Positions 51,045-60,357 are shown, counted from the first letter of the stretch. The stretch: 64,000 nt of DNA from Hymenobacter sp. YIM 151858-1 (GCF_025979705.1 NZ_CP110136.1:3100001-3164000), one strand, 5' to 3'. Translations and numbers: made by a program. The notes: a model not told the origin generated them from the sequence alone.

Positions 51045-52517
51045 TTACTCAACTACCTTAATCAGCGAGCCGGCGTTGAGCTGCTCGTTGAGGGGCATGC
51101 CGTTGAGGATGGCCATTTCTTCGTGGCGCTTTTCGGGTACTTGCAGGGTGCGCAGGGCTTGCTGCAGGGTGCTGCGCAGCTTCAGGGTTTTGATGCGCAC
51201 GCGCTGGGGCTGGCGGTTGATTTTGTCGGGGTCGGAGAGCTGCCGGAAGCCCTGGGCGGTGCTGCTGAACAGCGGGAAGTAGGCGTTGAAATCCTGCGGG
51301 CTGCTGGCGCCCAGCATCAGGTAGTTTTTATCGGTGTAGCGAATAAGGTAGAGCAGCGTGCGAGCCGATACCTGTGCCTGCTGCTGCGGTGCGGCCTGGC
51401 CTTGTTGCTGCTGGGCTACCTGGTCGGCCACGATGGCCAGCGCGGGCAGGCCGTTTACGGTGGTGTTCTTCGATTCGGCTACCTGCAGCTGGTACTGCTG
51501 CACCAGCTGCTGCGCGGCGGCCTCCAGGGTTTGGCCGGGGGCCAGCGTAAAAATCAGCAGGGCTTTGCCGTCTTTGGGCGCCATTTGCACCTGCTGCGGG
51601 GTGTTTTGGTGCTGCCAGCCGGCGGGCACCGGAAACTGAAAACGCAGCTCGGGGTGGTAAAACACGCTGTTCTCCACGAAGCCTTGCTTGGGGTCTTCGC
51701 CGTACACCATGCCCTCGAGCATGCGCAGGTAGGAGTCGCGGTTGACTTTGGCATTGGTGAGGCCGGCCTTCTGCTGCCACTCGGTAGCCAGCTGGTTTAC
51801 CGTCACGAAACGGTCGCCGGGGTTGGGGTGCGTCGAGAGGAAATCGGGCAGGGCTTCGCCCCCGCTTTTCTCCTGCTCGCGCTGCAGGGTCTGGAAAAAA
51901 TCGGCCATCTGGTGGGCGTCGTAGCCGATTTTGGTGGAGTACTCCACGCCCAGCTGGTCGGCCTCGCGCTCGTCGTCGCGGCCAAACTTCAGAAACAACA
52001 GCCCCAACCCCTGCTGCGCCTGCTCGGCGTACTGGCCAAAGCGCGGCGAGGCAATCATGGCACCCAGCAAGCCTACCTGCGCCAGCGTGGCCTTGGTTTG
52101 CTGCTGGGCCGAGTGCCGGGCCGTTACGTGGCCGATTTCGTGGCCGAGCACGCCGGCAAACTGCGCCTCGTTGTTGAAGTGCGCCAGAATACCACGCGTG
52201 AGGTACACGTAGCCGCCGGGTATGGCAAAGGCGTTGAGCACCGGCGAATCGACCACCTTAAACTCGTACGCCAGGTTGGGCCGATGCGACACGGCCGCCA
52301 TTTGCTTGCCCCGCTCCTGCACAAAGCGCTGCAGCTCGGGGTTTTCGTACAGGCCGTATTGCGCCACAATCTGCGGATCGGCCTGCTTGCCCATGGCCAC
52401 CTCCTGCCCTTCCGACATCAGGCTTACCTCGCGTTTGCCGCTGACGGGGTTGGTGGAGCAGGCATTGGATAACAAGAGCAGCGCGGCGCCGTAGCCGGCA
52501 ACAAAACGGGTTTTCAT
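51045..52517 (-). CDS. M48-family metalloprotease, lipoprotein
   Basis: 490 residues. The N-terminus MKTRFVAGYGAALLLLSNACSTN has a lipobox (SNAC), so it is likely a membrane-bound lipoprotein in the periplasm. The M48 core has GVLGHEIGHVTARHSA (zinc His, about 125-129) and READQLGVEYS (Glu ligand, about 183). STHPNPGDRFVTVNQL closes the catalytic part. The C-terminal 100 residues end with a LysM-like segment (LNEQLNAGSLIKVVE). The fold resembles BepA/YcaL-type quality-control proteases of outer-membrane proteins. The start is ATG 52517; a longer upstream frame with MPRPRC is not family-like. Confidence 0.92.
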   Translation of the reverse strand: MKTRFVAGYGAALLLLSNACSTNPVSGKREVSLMSEGQEVAMGKQADPQIVAQYGLYENPELQRFVQERGKQMAAVSHRPNLAYEFKVVDSPVLNAFAIPGGYVYLTRGILAHFNNEAQFAGVLGHEIGHVTARHSAQQQTKATLAQVGLLGAMIASPRFGQYAEQAQQGLGLLFLKFGRDDEREADQLGVEYSTKIGYDAHQMADFFQTLQREQEKSGGEALPDFLSTHPNPGDRFVTVNQLATEWQQKAGLTNAKVNRDSYLRMLEGMVYGEDPKQGFVENSVFYHPELRFQFPVPAGWQHQNTPQQVQMAPKDGKALLIFTLAPGQTLEAAAQQLVQQYQLQVAESKNTTVNGLPALAIVADQVAQQQQGQAAPQQQAQVSARTLLYLIRYTDKNYLMLGASSPQDFNAYFPLFSSTAQGFRQLSDPDKINRQPQRVRIKTLKLRSTLQQALRTLQVPEKRHEEMAILNGMPLNEQLNAGSLIKVVE

Positions 52518-52880
52518 AATGCGAGGTGGGTTGCAGTAACAACGGGGGCTGCCCGAGCGCAGGCTTACCGGCAAGCACCTAGGGCGCGGCACGGGCGGTC
52601 TGGTTTTTGCTCTAGCAACGCGGCCGCCGCTTATAGGTTACGCCGCATCGGCAGCACCAATTAAATAGCTACTTTAGGTAACCCGCGCCGGCAAAAGCTC
52701 GACATTAAGCCAATAAGCCTTACTATTGCTTTAATTCCTAGGCTACTGCGGCGCGCGTGGTGCCTTTTGCGCTTCTCTTTTTCTTACCCAACGCGGGTTA
52801 GCGCCCCGTTGGCCACCTATTTGCATCCAGCGCACACGCGGCTTTTGTGCCGCGTGGCTCGTCCTCTCTTTCTTTTTCTT

Positions 52881-52889
52881 CCCCCCCCC
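52881..52889 (+). repeat. C9 homopolymer in the 5' region of the gene at 52902
   Basis: Nine C in a row, preceded by a pyrimidine run (TCTTTCTTTTTCTT), end 12 bp before the ATG at 52902, where the ribosome-binding site would be expected. No purine-rich Shine-Dalgarno is visible. Confidence 0.7.
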
Positions 52890-52901
52890 GACGACACTGC
52901 C

Positions 52902-53309
52902 ATGGATCAACGTGCTACGCTGCTGCTCTGCATCGGGCTGTTGCTTGCTCCGCTTTTCGGCCAGGCCCAAACCACCGCCACCCCCGCCGCCCCGCCGGTG
53001 CTGCCTTGCGACACCCTGCTCGGCCGCGTTACCAACCTCTACGACGAGCCCCTTACCGGTGCCACCGTAATGTTTGTGGGCACCACCAACGCCTTCAGCA
53101 CCAACTCGGAGGGTCGGTTTATTCTGGCTTCGCGAACGGGGATTCCGCGCGGCGCACTGCTGCAGGTAAGCGCCGCCGGCTACACCAGTGTGGAGCTGCC
53201 GCTTACCAACTGCAACCCGCTGGATGTATCGTTGGAGCTGCTGCCCGGCACGCGCCTGCGCGCCGATGGGCGCATCAAGAAAACCACCAAAACCGGTAAG
53301 GTGCATTAG
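52902..53309 (+). CDS. Secreted carboxypeptidase-regulatory-like domain protein (copy A)
   Basis: 135 residues with a signal peptide (MDQRATLLLCIGLLLAPLFGQAQ). LLGRVTNLYDEPLTGATVMFVGT and STNSEGRFILA are the strands of a carboxypeptidase-regulatory-like domain, followed by VSAAGYTSVELPLTNCNPLDVSLELLPG. Two Cys (PCDTL and TNCNP) are in places likely to form a disulfide. It ends with a Lys-rich tail. It has a paralogue at 53471-53932. Function is unknown; such single-domain secreted proteins probably bind envelope partners. Confidence 0.75.
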   Translation: MDQRATLLLCIGLLLAPLFGQAQTTATPAAPPVLPCDTLLGRVTNLYDEPLTGATVMFVGTTNAFSTNSEGRFILASRTGIPRGALLQVSAAGYTSVELPLTNCNPLDVSLELLPGTRLRADGRIKKTTKTGKVH

Positions 53310-53470
53310 GGGCAATGCCGGGCCACCTAGGCAGCCGGCAACGCGTGGCTACGGCCCCAGCCGTAGTGCGCCGCGCCCAAAACGAGTAGGCCGGCCGTAG
53401 GGTAAGCTCAACCATTTTCGCTGTGTCGCGTTGTAAGCGCATCCGTATGCTTACTTAACCCGCATCACCG

Positions 53471-53932
53471 ATGAGCCGACTACTACCTTTTGCCTGTGTT
53501 GCTGCCCTGCTGACGCTGCCCCTCGCCGCCACTGCCCAACATGCTCCGGCAGGCCCACAGGCTTCGGCCGAAATCATTGCTGCCAAGGAAGCTCCCACGG
53601 CATCGGCTGCCAGCAACCGCCTCGATTGCGGCAAGGTGCAGGGGCAGGTACTCAACTCCTACGGCCAGCCGCTAATCGGCGCCACCGTAATGCTGGCCGG
53701 CAGCAAACGCCCCTACATCACCGATGGCGAAGGCCGCTACCAGATAGCCGAACCCGTGTACCGCGGCCAGCAGCTGCGCATTGAGGCCGCCGGCTACATC
53801 GGCCGCTACTACGAGCTGCATACCTGCGAGGGTCCCGTAGTGGGCCTTGAGCTAGCCGAAGGCACCAAGGTGAAGCGCAGCGGCAAACGCGCCGGCCAAA
53901 TCGTGCGCTCGGGCCAGGCTTACCGCCAATAA
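53471..53932 (+). CDS. Secreted carboxypeptidase-regulatory-like domain protein (copy B)
   Basis: 153 residues with a signal peptide (MSRLLPFACVAALLTLPLAATAQ). KVQGQVLNSYGQPLIGATVMLAGS and TDGEGRYQIAE match the domain of copy A at 52902-53309, as do the pair of Cys (LDCGKV, HTCEGP) and the basic tail GTKVKRSGKRAG. The two genes look like an old tandem duplication, with identity limited to the domain and the spacing of Cys. Role unknown. Confidence 0.75.
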   Translation: MSRLLPFACVAALLTLPLAATAQHAPAGPQASAEIIAAKEAPTASAASNRLDCGKVQGQVLNSYGQPLIGATVMLAGSKRPYITDGEGRYQIAEPVYRGQQLRIEAAGYIGRYYELHTCEGPVVGLELAEGTKVKRSGKRAGQIVRSGQAYRQ

Positions 53933-54061
53933 CCCCATCCTGCCTATTGCCACTGCGGCGCGCTTACCGGTCTACCGGTGGGTGCGCCGCGGTTTGTTTA
54001 CGCGGGTAATGCGGCCAATGGCCTTGCCTCATTGGGCCGGGTTGTGGTGCGGCACCTAGGG

Positions 54062-54511
54062 CTAAGTGTGCAGCAACGCGGCCCCAGCCATTTGCCGGGC
54101 CCGGCAATGCGCCAGCCATTGCATGGCTCCCTGCTCCTCAATAAACCGGCGTACCTGGTAGGGCCGGCCATCGAAGTAGTTGAGTGTGGGCAGATCGGCG
54201 TCGGTTTCCAGGTCTTGCAAATGGGTGGGCGTAAACAAGTAGCCTAGGTACGTTTGGCCGCCCAGCCGCGGGGCCAGCTGCGGAAAAAACACCTCCATCA
54301 TCCAGCGCGAGTCGTTGGAATGTGCATGCGTGCGGCGGCGGCCATCAACCAGCCAAAAGCGGCACTGCAGCTCGGCAGCGGCCTCCAGCATTGCGTGGTA
54401 CCCGGCTTGCAGCTCCTCGGAGGTAAGCGGCTGCAGCCAGCGCCCCACAAGTACGCCCAGCTCGGGCCGGTAAACAAGCTGCAGATACGGAGGCGAAGGC
54501 AGGGTACGCAT
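54062..54511 (-). CDS. Small protein of a STAS/SpoIIAA-like family (second copy)
   Basis: 149 residues. LQLVYRPELGVLVGRWLQPLT is the opening strand pair, CRFWLVDGRRRTHAHSNDSRWMMEVF and LGGQTYLGYLFTPT follow. The layout (strand pair, helix, D-[GN] segment, W...F helix, G-Y strand) is like the protein at 44741-45163. No membrane or signal sequence. The start at 54511 gives MRTLPSPPYLQ; the longer form adds MSFFA only. Function unknown; the grouping is by pattern. Confidence 0.6.
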   Translation of the reverse strand: MRTLPSPPYLQLVYRPELGVLVGRWLQPLTSEELQAGYHAMLEAAAELQCRFWLVDGRRRTHAHSNDSRWMMEVFFPQLAPRLGGQTYLGYLFTPTHLQDLETDADLPTLNYFDGRPYQVRRFIEEQGAMQWLAHCRARQMAGAALLHT

Positions 54512-54607
54512 AGCGAAAAACGACAAAGCAGCGCCAAGATAAGCCCGCTACGGCCGCTACGCGGTTTGCCGCAGTTAAGTTTTGGCCATCCGCCCCGAGC
54601 CAACGCC

Positions 54608-55594
54608 CTAGGTGTTGCTGGGTGTGCCGGCAGCGGCATGCCGGCAGCCGCCCCGCTGCTGCCGCAGGTTCACCAGGCTCGGCCACCATTCTTGTTGCGC
54701 AGGCAAGCGCAATGCGCGCCCCTCGAATTGCCGGATGCCGTGCGCCTCGCCGGCCAGCTCGTCAAAACCGCGAGTCAGGCGTACGCGGTAATCGTCGTCT
54801 ACCCACAGCAGTTTTCGGTCGAAGGCGCGGTGGAGGGTAGGCGTTAGCGCCAAGCCGTTGGGCAGGGTATCATCGTGGCTGAGGGCCCAGGGCACAATGT
54901 GGCACGCATCGAGCAGCGGGTTGGGCGCAGCACCCTGCGTGGTAATCAGCTTCAGCCCGCTGATGGCGCAGGTATAATCGTAGGCATCGAGCACCACACG
55001 CTTAAAAAGACCGCTGCGTACGGCCGCATCCAGCTCGTCGGTGGCAGCTACGCGGGTGCGGTACTGGGCCGCTGGCTCTTCCAGCATCTGCTTCCGGATG
55101 GCCTGCACCGCAGCAGTTCCCACACAAGGCTGATAGCGGAAGCGCGTTTGCGGAAAATAGCGCAGCAGCAGGGCTTGCCGTAGCTCTTCGCGCGCGGCGG
55201 GCTGCTGCAGCAGCGCCCACAGCTCCGCATCCAGGTAGGCATACTCCACGGTGTCGCGCAGGTTGCGGAAGCTCTTCACCGAGCGCGAAGCCGTCAGCAG
55301 CACTTCCAGCCCCGGCAGGGTGCGCAGGTGCCAGAACCCGTCGCCCGAGAGGTGGTAGAAAGGCAAGGAAAAATCGTTGGCCCGAAACAGGGCGGAGGTG
55401 CTCAGGTCGCGGCAGATACTGCGAAAAGCAGCTAACAGCTCCGGAGTGATGTAGACGCGGTTGTCCTGGATGCTGCCGTCTTCGATGCCGTCGAGCACGG
55501 CCAGCAGCAGGGCGGGCTTGTACGGGGCCTCGCCGTGCTGGCGGCTGCGCGCCACGCGCAGGTGCGTGAAGCGGTGGAGGTAGGAACAGTCCAC
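54608..55594 (-). CDS. HNH endonuclease of a restriction island
   Basis: 328 residues. The C-terminal half has an HNH domain: YTCAISGLKL with a Cys knuckle-like turn, LLDACHIVPWALSHDD (first H), and LPNGLALTPTLHRAFDRKLL (N and H), a pattern frequent in restriction-associated HNH proteins. The N-terminal half (SYLHRFTHLRVARSRQHGEAPYKPALLLAVLDGI) is the helical domain that comes with this family, perhaps for target recognition. It sits directly behind res and mod, with a terminator between, and runs the same way. Possible roles: a type IV-like or modification-dependent nuclease, or a partner of the type III set. The TAG stop is inside a CCTAGG. Confidence 0.85.
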   Translation of the reverse strand: MDCSYLHRFTHLRVARSRQHGEAPYKPALLLAVLDGIEDGSIQDNRVYITPELLAAFRSICRDLSTSALFRANDFSLPFYHLSGDGFWHLRTLPGLEVLLTASRSVKSFRNLRDTVEYAYLDAELWALLQQPAAREELRQALLLRYFPQTRFRYQPCVGTAAVQAIRKQMLEEPAAQYRTRVAATDELDAAVRSGLFKRVVLDAYDYTCAISGLKLITTQGAAPNPLLDACHIVPWALSHDDTLPNGLALTPTLHRAFDRKLLWVDDDYRVRLTRGFDELAGEAHGIRQFEGRALRLPAQQEWWPSLVNLRQQRGGCRHAAAGTPSNT

Positions 55595-55620
55595 TTTGGT
55601 ACAATAAGCACAGCTTTTAT

Positions 55621-55662
55621 GGAAACAAAAGCGGTCAGAAAGTTCTGACCGCTTTTGTTTCC
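55621..55662. terminator. Bidirectional terminator between HNH gene and res
   Basis: GGAAACAAAAGCGGTCAGAA (55621-55640) and its exact reverse complement (55643-55662) form a 20-bp perfect stem. The inner GCGGTCAG/CTGACCGC stem is flanked by AAAA and TTTT, as in bidirectional terminators. Confidence 0.85.
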
Positions 55663-55683
55663 ATTCGGGCGCCGACCGTGAAG

Positions 55684-58371
55684 CTAAACGCTGTCGACTA
55701 AAAGTGTTTTAAATGAAGCTTCAAATGCTGCTTCCCGGCTGTGCGTGTAGAAGGGCAGCCCGTGCAGACGTACCTCGTTATTCTCGAACAACAACTGCAA
55801 ATTCCCATTGGTCGCGCGGGCTTCGATGCTTAGCAGAAAGGTCTCCTTCCAGGCATCATTGAGCCGCAGGTGCTCCCCTTTCGGCTCCACAAACACCTGC
55901 CAGCTCAGGGCCTGCCCGGTGGCTACTTCGGTGAGAAACAGCACAAAATCCGGCTCAAACGGGCGGCCGTCATCGAAGTTGTAGAGCTGAAACAGCTTGT
56001 CATTGCGCAACAGGTAGATGTCCTGGAAACGCTGCCGCAACTCGGGCAGCGCAGCAGCCAGGTACTTGATAAAGTGCTTTTCCTCGGAGGTGCCGTAGAA
56101 CTCATCGTAGATAAGCCAGTCGGCATTGGCCACATCGAGGCGCAGGGCAGCATCCGGGTGGGTGCTCATGGCCAGCGCCGTTTCCGGGTTGCCGCCATCC
56201 TGTGCCACCGTTACCCGGTCGTTGGCCAGGTAGCTTTTCAGCGGCTTGCCCACGAAGGCCGTACTGCCCACGTAGGTGCTCAGCTTCTGGCCCAATAGGG
56301 TTTGTAGCTCCTGAAAAACGTATTGGGCAGCGGCCAGCTTCTGGTGAGGCCGCAAGCCCTGGCGCTGAGCCGCAGTAGCTACCAGGGTAAACGTGGATGC
56401 CCCCAGGTAGTCCAGCGAGGTGAGCAGCTCACGCACCGATGTGAGCTGGGGCAGTAGCTGGCGCAGGCGGCTGAATTCGAAGAAGGAGTAGCGTTCCAGG
56501 GCCTTGCGCAGCACCGGTATGCCCAGCTCGGCTAGCGGCACCTGGTATTCCAGCTGGTCGGCCGCCGGGGTGGTAGCCGCCGCGGCCACGGCTTCGGCCG
56601 GGTCGAATACGGTGGCTTCGGCGGTACCGTCCGGAGGCAGCACGTAGCGGATGCCCAGGCTGGTACCCGCCAGGGAGCTTTGCAGCGTGACGCGCCGCTG
56701 GCTGCCGGTGCGCACCCGCTCGTTGGTGTAGAGCAGGCCGGTTTCCCAGATGGGCAGCTGCTTAAAGGCGGGCTTTACGCGCACGGTGCGCGGGGTGCCG
56801 TCGTCGCGGCTGGGGTCGTAGATGCCGGCCTCTACGAGTTCCTTGGTCAGGGCCGCTACGTAGGTGCTGTCGTTGATGGAGTGGTAGTACAGCTCCTCCA
56901 GGCAGCGGAGCGGGTTGCCCAAGTCCTTATCCAGCTTGCGGCGGTTCGGCTCGGCGTCGGCGGGGCGCTGCCAGGGAAAGTAGCGGGCACCCCGGCCCAG
57001 CAGCTGGGCTTCCTGGGTGGTGGCTTTGGTGGGCTTGGGGTTGCGGGCGGAGCCACTCACACCGTTGCTTTCATCCAAGCGCACGATGTCGTAGAGGTTG
57101 AGCACGTCCCAGCCTTCGGTGAGCATCTGCACCGTAAACACGGCCCGTATCGGGCCTTCCTCCAGCCGGTTCAGCTCCAGCTGCTTGGCCTCGCTGTCGT
57201 CCTGGCTGTTCACGATGATGCAGCGGTCGGTCCGGAATGCTTCGCGCAGCTCGTCGGCCAGGCGGGCCAGGGGCAGGCCGTGGGCCTGAAACCAGGCCAG
57301 CGCCTTGCTGAGCGTGGGTCCGGCATTGGTAGTTAATGCTGTAAGCTGCTCGCCGTTCAACTCATCCAGCCATTCTCCGAACGCCTGAAAAAACGCCTTG
57401 CTTTCCGCAATAGAAGGCGACTTGAACAGCACCACCGGCTTAAAGGGCGCGTAGGGCGAGTGCAGCCCGGGGTTGGCGGCGTTGTACACCTTTAGGCGCC
57501 ACTGGCTCAGCAGCAGCGCCTGGGCCACCCGCGCCCAGCGCGGCTCCCCCGATTTCAGCAGCCGGATTTCCTTGGAGTAGCCATCCTGCCGGAACTCCTT
57601 GAGCGAGTAGCGCACCAGCAGCTTATCGGCGTACTTTTCGGCCAGTGCCCGGTCGCTGAAATCTACCGTAGCGGTGTATTCCAACAGCGCGTTATCAGGG
57701 CGCTGCCGCAGCAGGCGCCCGATAGTGCTTTCCCAGGTGGATTCTTCCTGCTCCGCGTCTTGCCGGCTCCGGGTGGCTTTGTTGAAGTGGTGGGCCTCGT
57801 CGGCCAGCAGCACCAGCTTCTCGCGGGCTAGGTCCTCGTAGCTGAGGCCCTCCTCACGGGGCGTGCGCAAGTCGCCTTGCAGCTTCTGGATGGTGGTGAA
57901 CAGAATGCTCAGGTCGTCGGGGTGAGTGCCTTCGAACGACTCAACGGCCACCACCGGCACGGCACGCCCGGCTACCACTACTTGCGGAGCAAAGAGGTAC
58001 TTGGGGCTGCCGGGCTCGGTGAAGTTGGCGCGGGTTTTCTCTACGATGTTCTTGCTGTCCACCACGAACACGAAACGGCGGTAGCCTTCGGCGTAGAGGG
58101 CCAGCATATTGGCCGCCATGAGCAGGGTTTTGCCGCTGCCGGTAGCCATATTGAACAGGAGGTGGGCGGGCTTGTCGCGCAGCACCTTGCGCCGGGCCCG
58201 GATTTCTTCCCAGTAGTAGCGGAACACGGCCAGCGCGTGGGCCTGGTAGGGCCGTAGCGGTAGCGCGGGGTTCAGGTTACGGATAAGGCTGTCGGGCACT
58301 TCGTTGTCGAAAGCGCCTTCGGCAAAATCATCGGCCAGCTTGTCGGCCAGAAACGTAAGGGCGACGGGCAT
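55684..58371 (-). CDS. res: Type III restriction enzyme, Res subunit
   Basis: 895 residues from ATG 58371. Superfamily 2 helicase motifs: NMATGSGKTLLM (Walker A, about 74-84), VLLADEAHHF (DEAH-type box, about 185-194), EYTATVDF (motif III), and MLTEGWDVLNLYDIVRL (motifs V/VI region) with QLLGRGARY. Near the C-terminus, FEPDFVLFL and VFVEPKGEHL form a PD-ExK nuclease site (about 805-835). Res translocates along DNA and cuts when two Mod-bound sites meet. The start at 58371 is 4 bp behind the mod stop (58376-58378), so it is coupled to mod; an upstream start at 58422 would overlap mod. The gene is free of CCTAGG. Confidence 0.93.
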   Translation of the reverse strand: MPVALTFLADKLADDFAEGAFDNEVPDSLIRNLNPALPLRPYQAHALAVFRYYWEEIRARRKVLRDKPAHLLFNMATGSGKTLLMAANMLALYAEGYRRFVFVVDSKNIVEKTRANFTEPGSPKYLFAPQVVVAGRAVPVVAVESFEGTHPDDLSILFTTIQKLQGDLRTPREEGLSYEDLAREKLVLLADEAHHFNKATRSRQDAEQEESTWESTIGRLLRQRPDNALLEYTATVDFSDRALAEKYADKLLVRYSLKEFRQDGYSKEIRLLKSGEPRWARVAQALLLSQWRLKVYNAANPGLHSPYAPFKPVVLFKSPSIAESKAFFQAFGEWLDELNGEQLTALTTNAGPTLSKALAWFQAHGLPLARLADELREAFRTDRCIIVNSQDDSEAKQLELNRLEEGPIRAVFTVQMLTEGWDVLNLYDIVRLDESNGVSGSARNPKPTKATTQEAQLLGRGARYFPWQRPADAEPNRRKLDKDLGNPLRCLEELYYHSINDSTYVAALTKELVEAGIYDPSRDDGTPRTVRVKPAFKQLPIWETGLLYTNERVRTGSQRRVTLQSSLAGTSLGIRYVLPPDGTAEATVFDPAEAVAAAATTPAADQLEYQVPLAELGIPVLRKALERYSFFEFSRLRQLLPQLTSVRELLTSLDYLGASTFTLVATAAQRQGLRPHQKLAAAQYVFQELQTLLGQKLSTYVGSTAFVGKPLKSYLANDRVTVAQDGGNPETALAMSTHPDAALRLDVANADWLIYDEFYGTSEEKHFIKYLAAALPELRQRFQDIYLLRNDKLFQLYNFDDGRPFEPDFVLFLTEVATGQALSWQVFVEPKGEHLRLNDAWKETFLLSIEARATNGNLQLLFENNEVRLHGLPFYTHSREAAFEASFKTLLVDSV

Positions 58372-58375
58372 GGCG

Positions 58376-60357
58376 CTATTCGGCATCGGCCGACAGGCCG
58401 TAGAAGGTGCGGTTGAGGGCAATATCGGTGGCGGAGAGGCCGTAGTCGGCGTCTTCCATTTCCGAGAGGTTCACGTAGAGGCGGTTCTTGTCGAGGCAGT
58501 CCAGCAGCACGCGCTTCTGCTCGGGCAGCGGCAAGGCCGCAAACTCGTCCGCGTCCCAGCCGTCTACCTCAATGCGCAGGAACTCGTGGCGGGCCATGTC
58601 GGCGTGGAGCGCCAGCAGCGTAGCCGTGTCGGGTGCGGCTTCCACCCGGGCGATGTAGCCCGCGTTGTCTTCCCGCAACTCACAGTACAAGAAATCCCCC
58701 CTCCCGTCCAATTTTGCGCTTTTGAGATGCCACCCTGCTCGCCGGCAATAACCTTTTGCAGGCGCGGCACGGTCACGGTGTTGACGTAGTCCATCTGCTC
58801 GATGGCAATGTAGCGGCGGCCCATCTTGTGGGCCACGGCCGCCGTGGTGCCGGAACCGGCAAAAAAATCCAATACCAAGTCGCTTTCTTGGGAGCCGAGT
58901 TCTATAATTCGCCGTATCAGCTGCTCCGGTTTCTTGCCGCGCTCAAACTTGACACCGCCTTCACTCGAAATTCCTTCTATCGAAATATCCAGCCAAATGT
59001 CCGTGAGTAACGTCCCAGGTACCTTCTCGCCATCAATTTCAACTATGCGCTCCTTATAAAATAAGACTCGCTCACCCCCAATAAAACGGTAGTCCATATC
59101 ATCGTTGGGATGCCGCACAATTCTGGAATTATCAGATTTGGATAACTCTATCGTTTCACGTCTTTTTTTCAGGGCGCCGCCTGTCACGGAAGCCGTACGA
59201 AAAACCCGTTCGGCGTTGTCAATAGCATAGTCATGCAGCTCCGAATTAAAACTTTCTTCACCAATAGCCTTTTTGGCCTCACGCACCGATGAATAGCCTT
59301 TTTCGAGAGCCAGCGCCTCTCCTAATCCCATCCAGGTCCATTCAGATTCCGGCAAGGTGATATCTGCAAAAATAAACTTATACGCTTTGTCATATTCTTT
59401 CTCAACAAGCATTTTCTTTAATTTAAAGTATTTTTTATTTCTGCAATAGAATAAAATATGTCCTGCCTGCTTAAACAAAGAATCGGATGCTCCTTTAAAG
59501 CCGAAAGCACTATTAGTTTCGATTATAATATGATTTGCATAATTATCTCGCTCGAACACTTCATCACACAACACCTTTGCATAGGCCACTTCGTTGTCGT
59601 CGAGCTGAATAAAAATCACCCCGTCTTTCCTGAGCAGTTGTTTGGCGGCCAGCAATCGGTTTTTTAAAAACGTCAGCCACGACGAGTGGTTAAACTTGTC
59701 GTTATACTTGAAGCTGTCGGTGCCAGTATTATAAGGCGGGTCAATATAAATCAGCTTGACCTGCCCGCGGAACCGCGGCAGCAGGCTGTGCAGGGCCAGC
59801 AGGTTGTTGCCTTTGATGAGCAGGTTTTCCTGGCTCAGGTCAATGGTGGCATCGGCCGTGAGCGGGTGCGCGCCGTCGGCGTCGTAGCGGGTGAAGCCGG
59901 TGAGGGCCTTGGGGGCCAGCAGGCGGGTTATTTCGTCGGGGGCGAGGGTTTCGTTGTAGAACACCTCGTCGCGCTTTTGGTCGTCCTTGTCCTGGCCGCC
60001 TTCCAGCACGCAGTCCTTGTAGGGCCAGGCCAGCACCACGTCGTTGGATTCGCGCAGGTAGCGGCCCCGGGCCACGCGCAGGCCTATCCGGTCGCGGTAG
60101 GCTGTGTAGGACTGGGGCAGCAAGGTGCGGTTGTGCAGAAAGGTTTCAAACTCCTGGAGCTTGAACACCTGCGCCTCGCCCACGGGCTGAAAGAACTGCC
60201 CGCGCAGGCCCGCGTGGTTCAGCAGCAGGGCCAGCAGGCCGGCATCGTAGCGGTAAGCGGCTTCGGCCACCCGGTCGGTAATGAGCTGGTCGTTGGCGAA
60301 AAAGTCCGGGCGCTGCTGGCGCAGCAGTTCGATTAAGTCTTGTTGCAAATTCTGCAT
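58376..60357 (-). pseudogene. mod: Type III DNA methyltransferase Mod, split by a one-base frameshift in a G run
   Basis: Read from ATG 60357 (MQNLQQDLIELLRQQRPDFF) the frame has YIDPPYNTGTDSF (motif IV, about residue 205) and LDFFAGSGTTAAVAHKMG (motif I, about 498), the type III (beta-class) order. It then fails: after KAQNWTGGG the frame runs into unrelated sequence and stops at 58564. In another frame the expected tail (DFLYCELREDNAGYIARVEA through FYGLSADAE, stop 58376) continues. The break lies at a G6 run (plus strand C6 near 58696-58701). One extra G would join both parts into 660 residues, the full length. The central region (58900-59590) is AT-rich and is the likely target-recognition domain. 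The gene may be phase-variable, dead, or a sequence error. Confidence 0.9.

Noticed and set aside
58371-58422. Upstream start of res at 58422
   Set aside because: It would overlap the end of mod by 47 bp and adds unlike residues; ATG 58371 is 4 bp behind the mod stop and starts on the family pattern.
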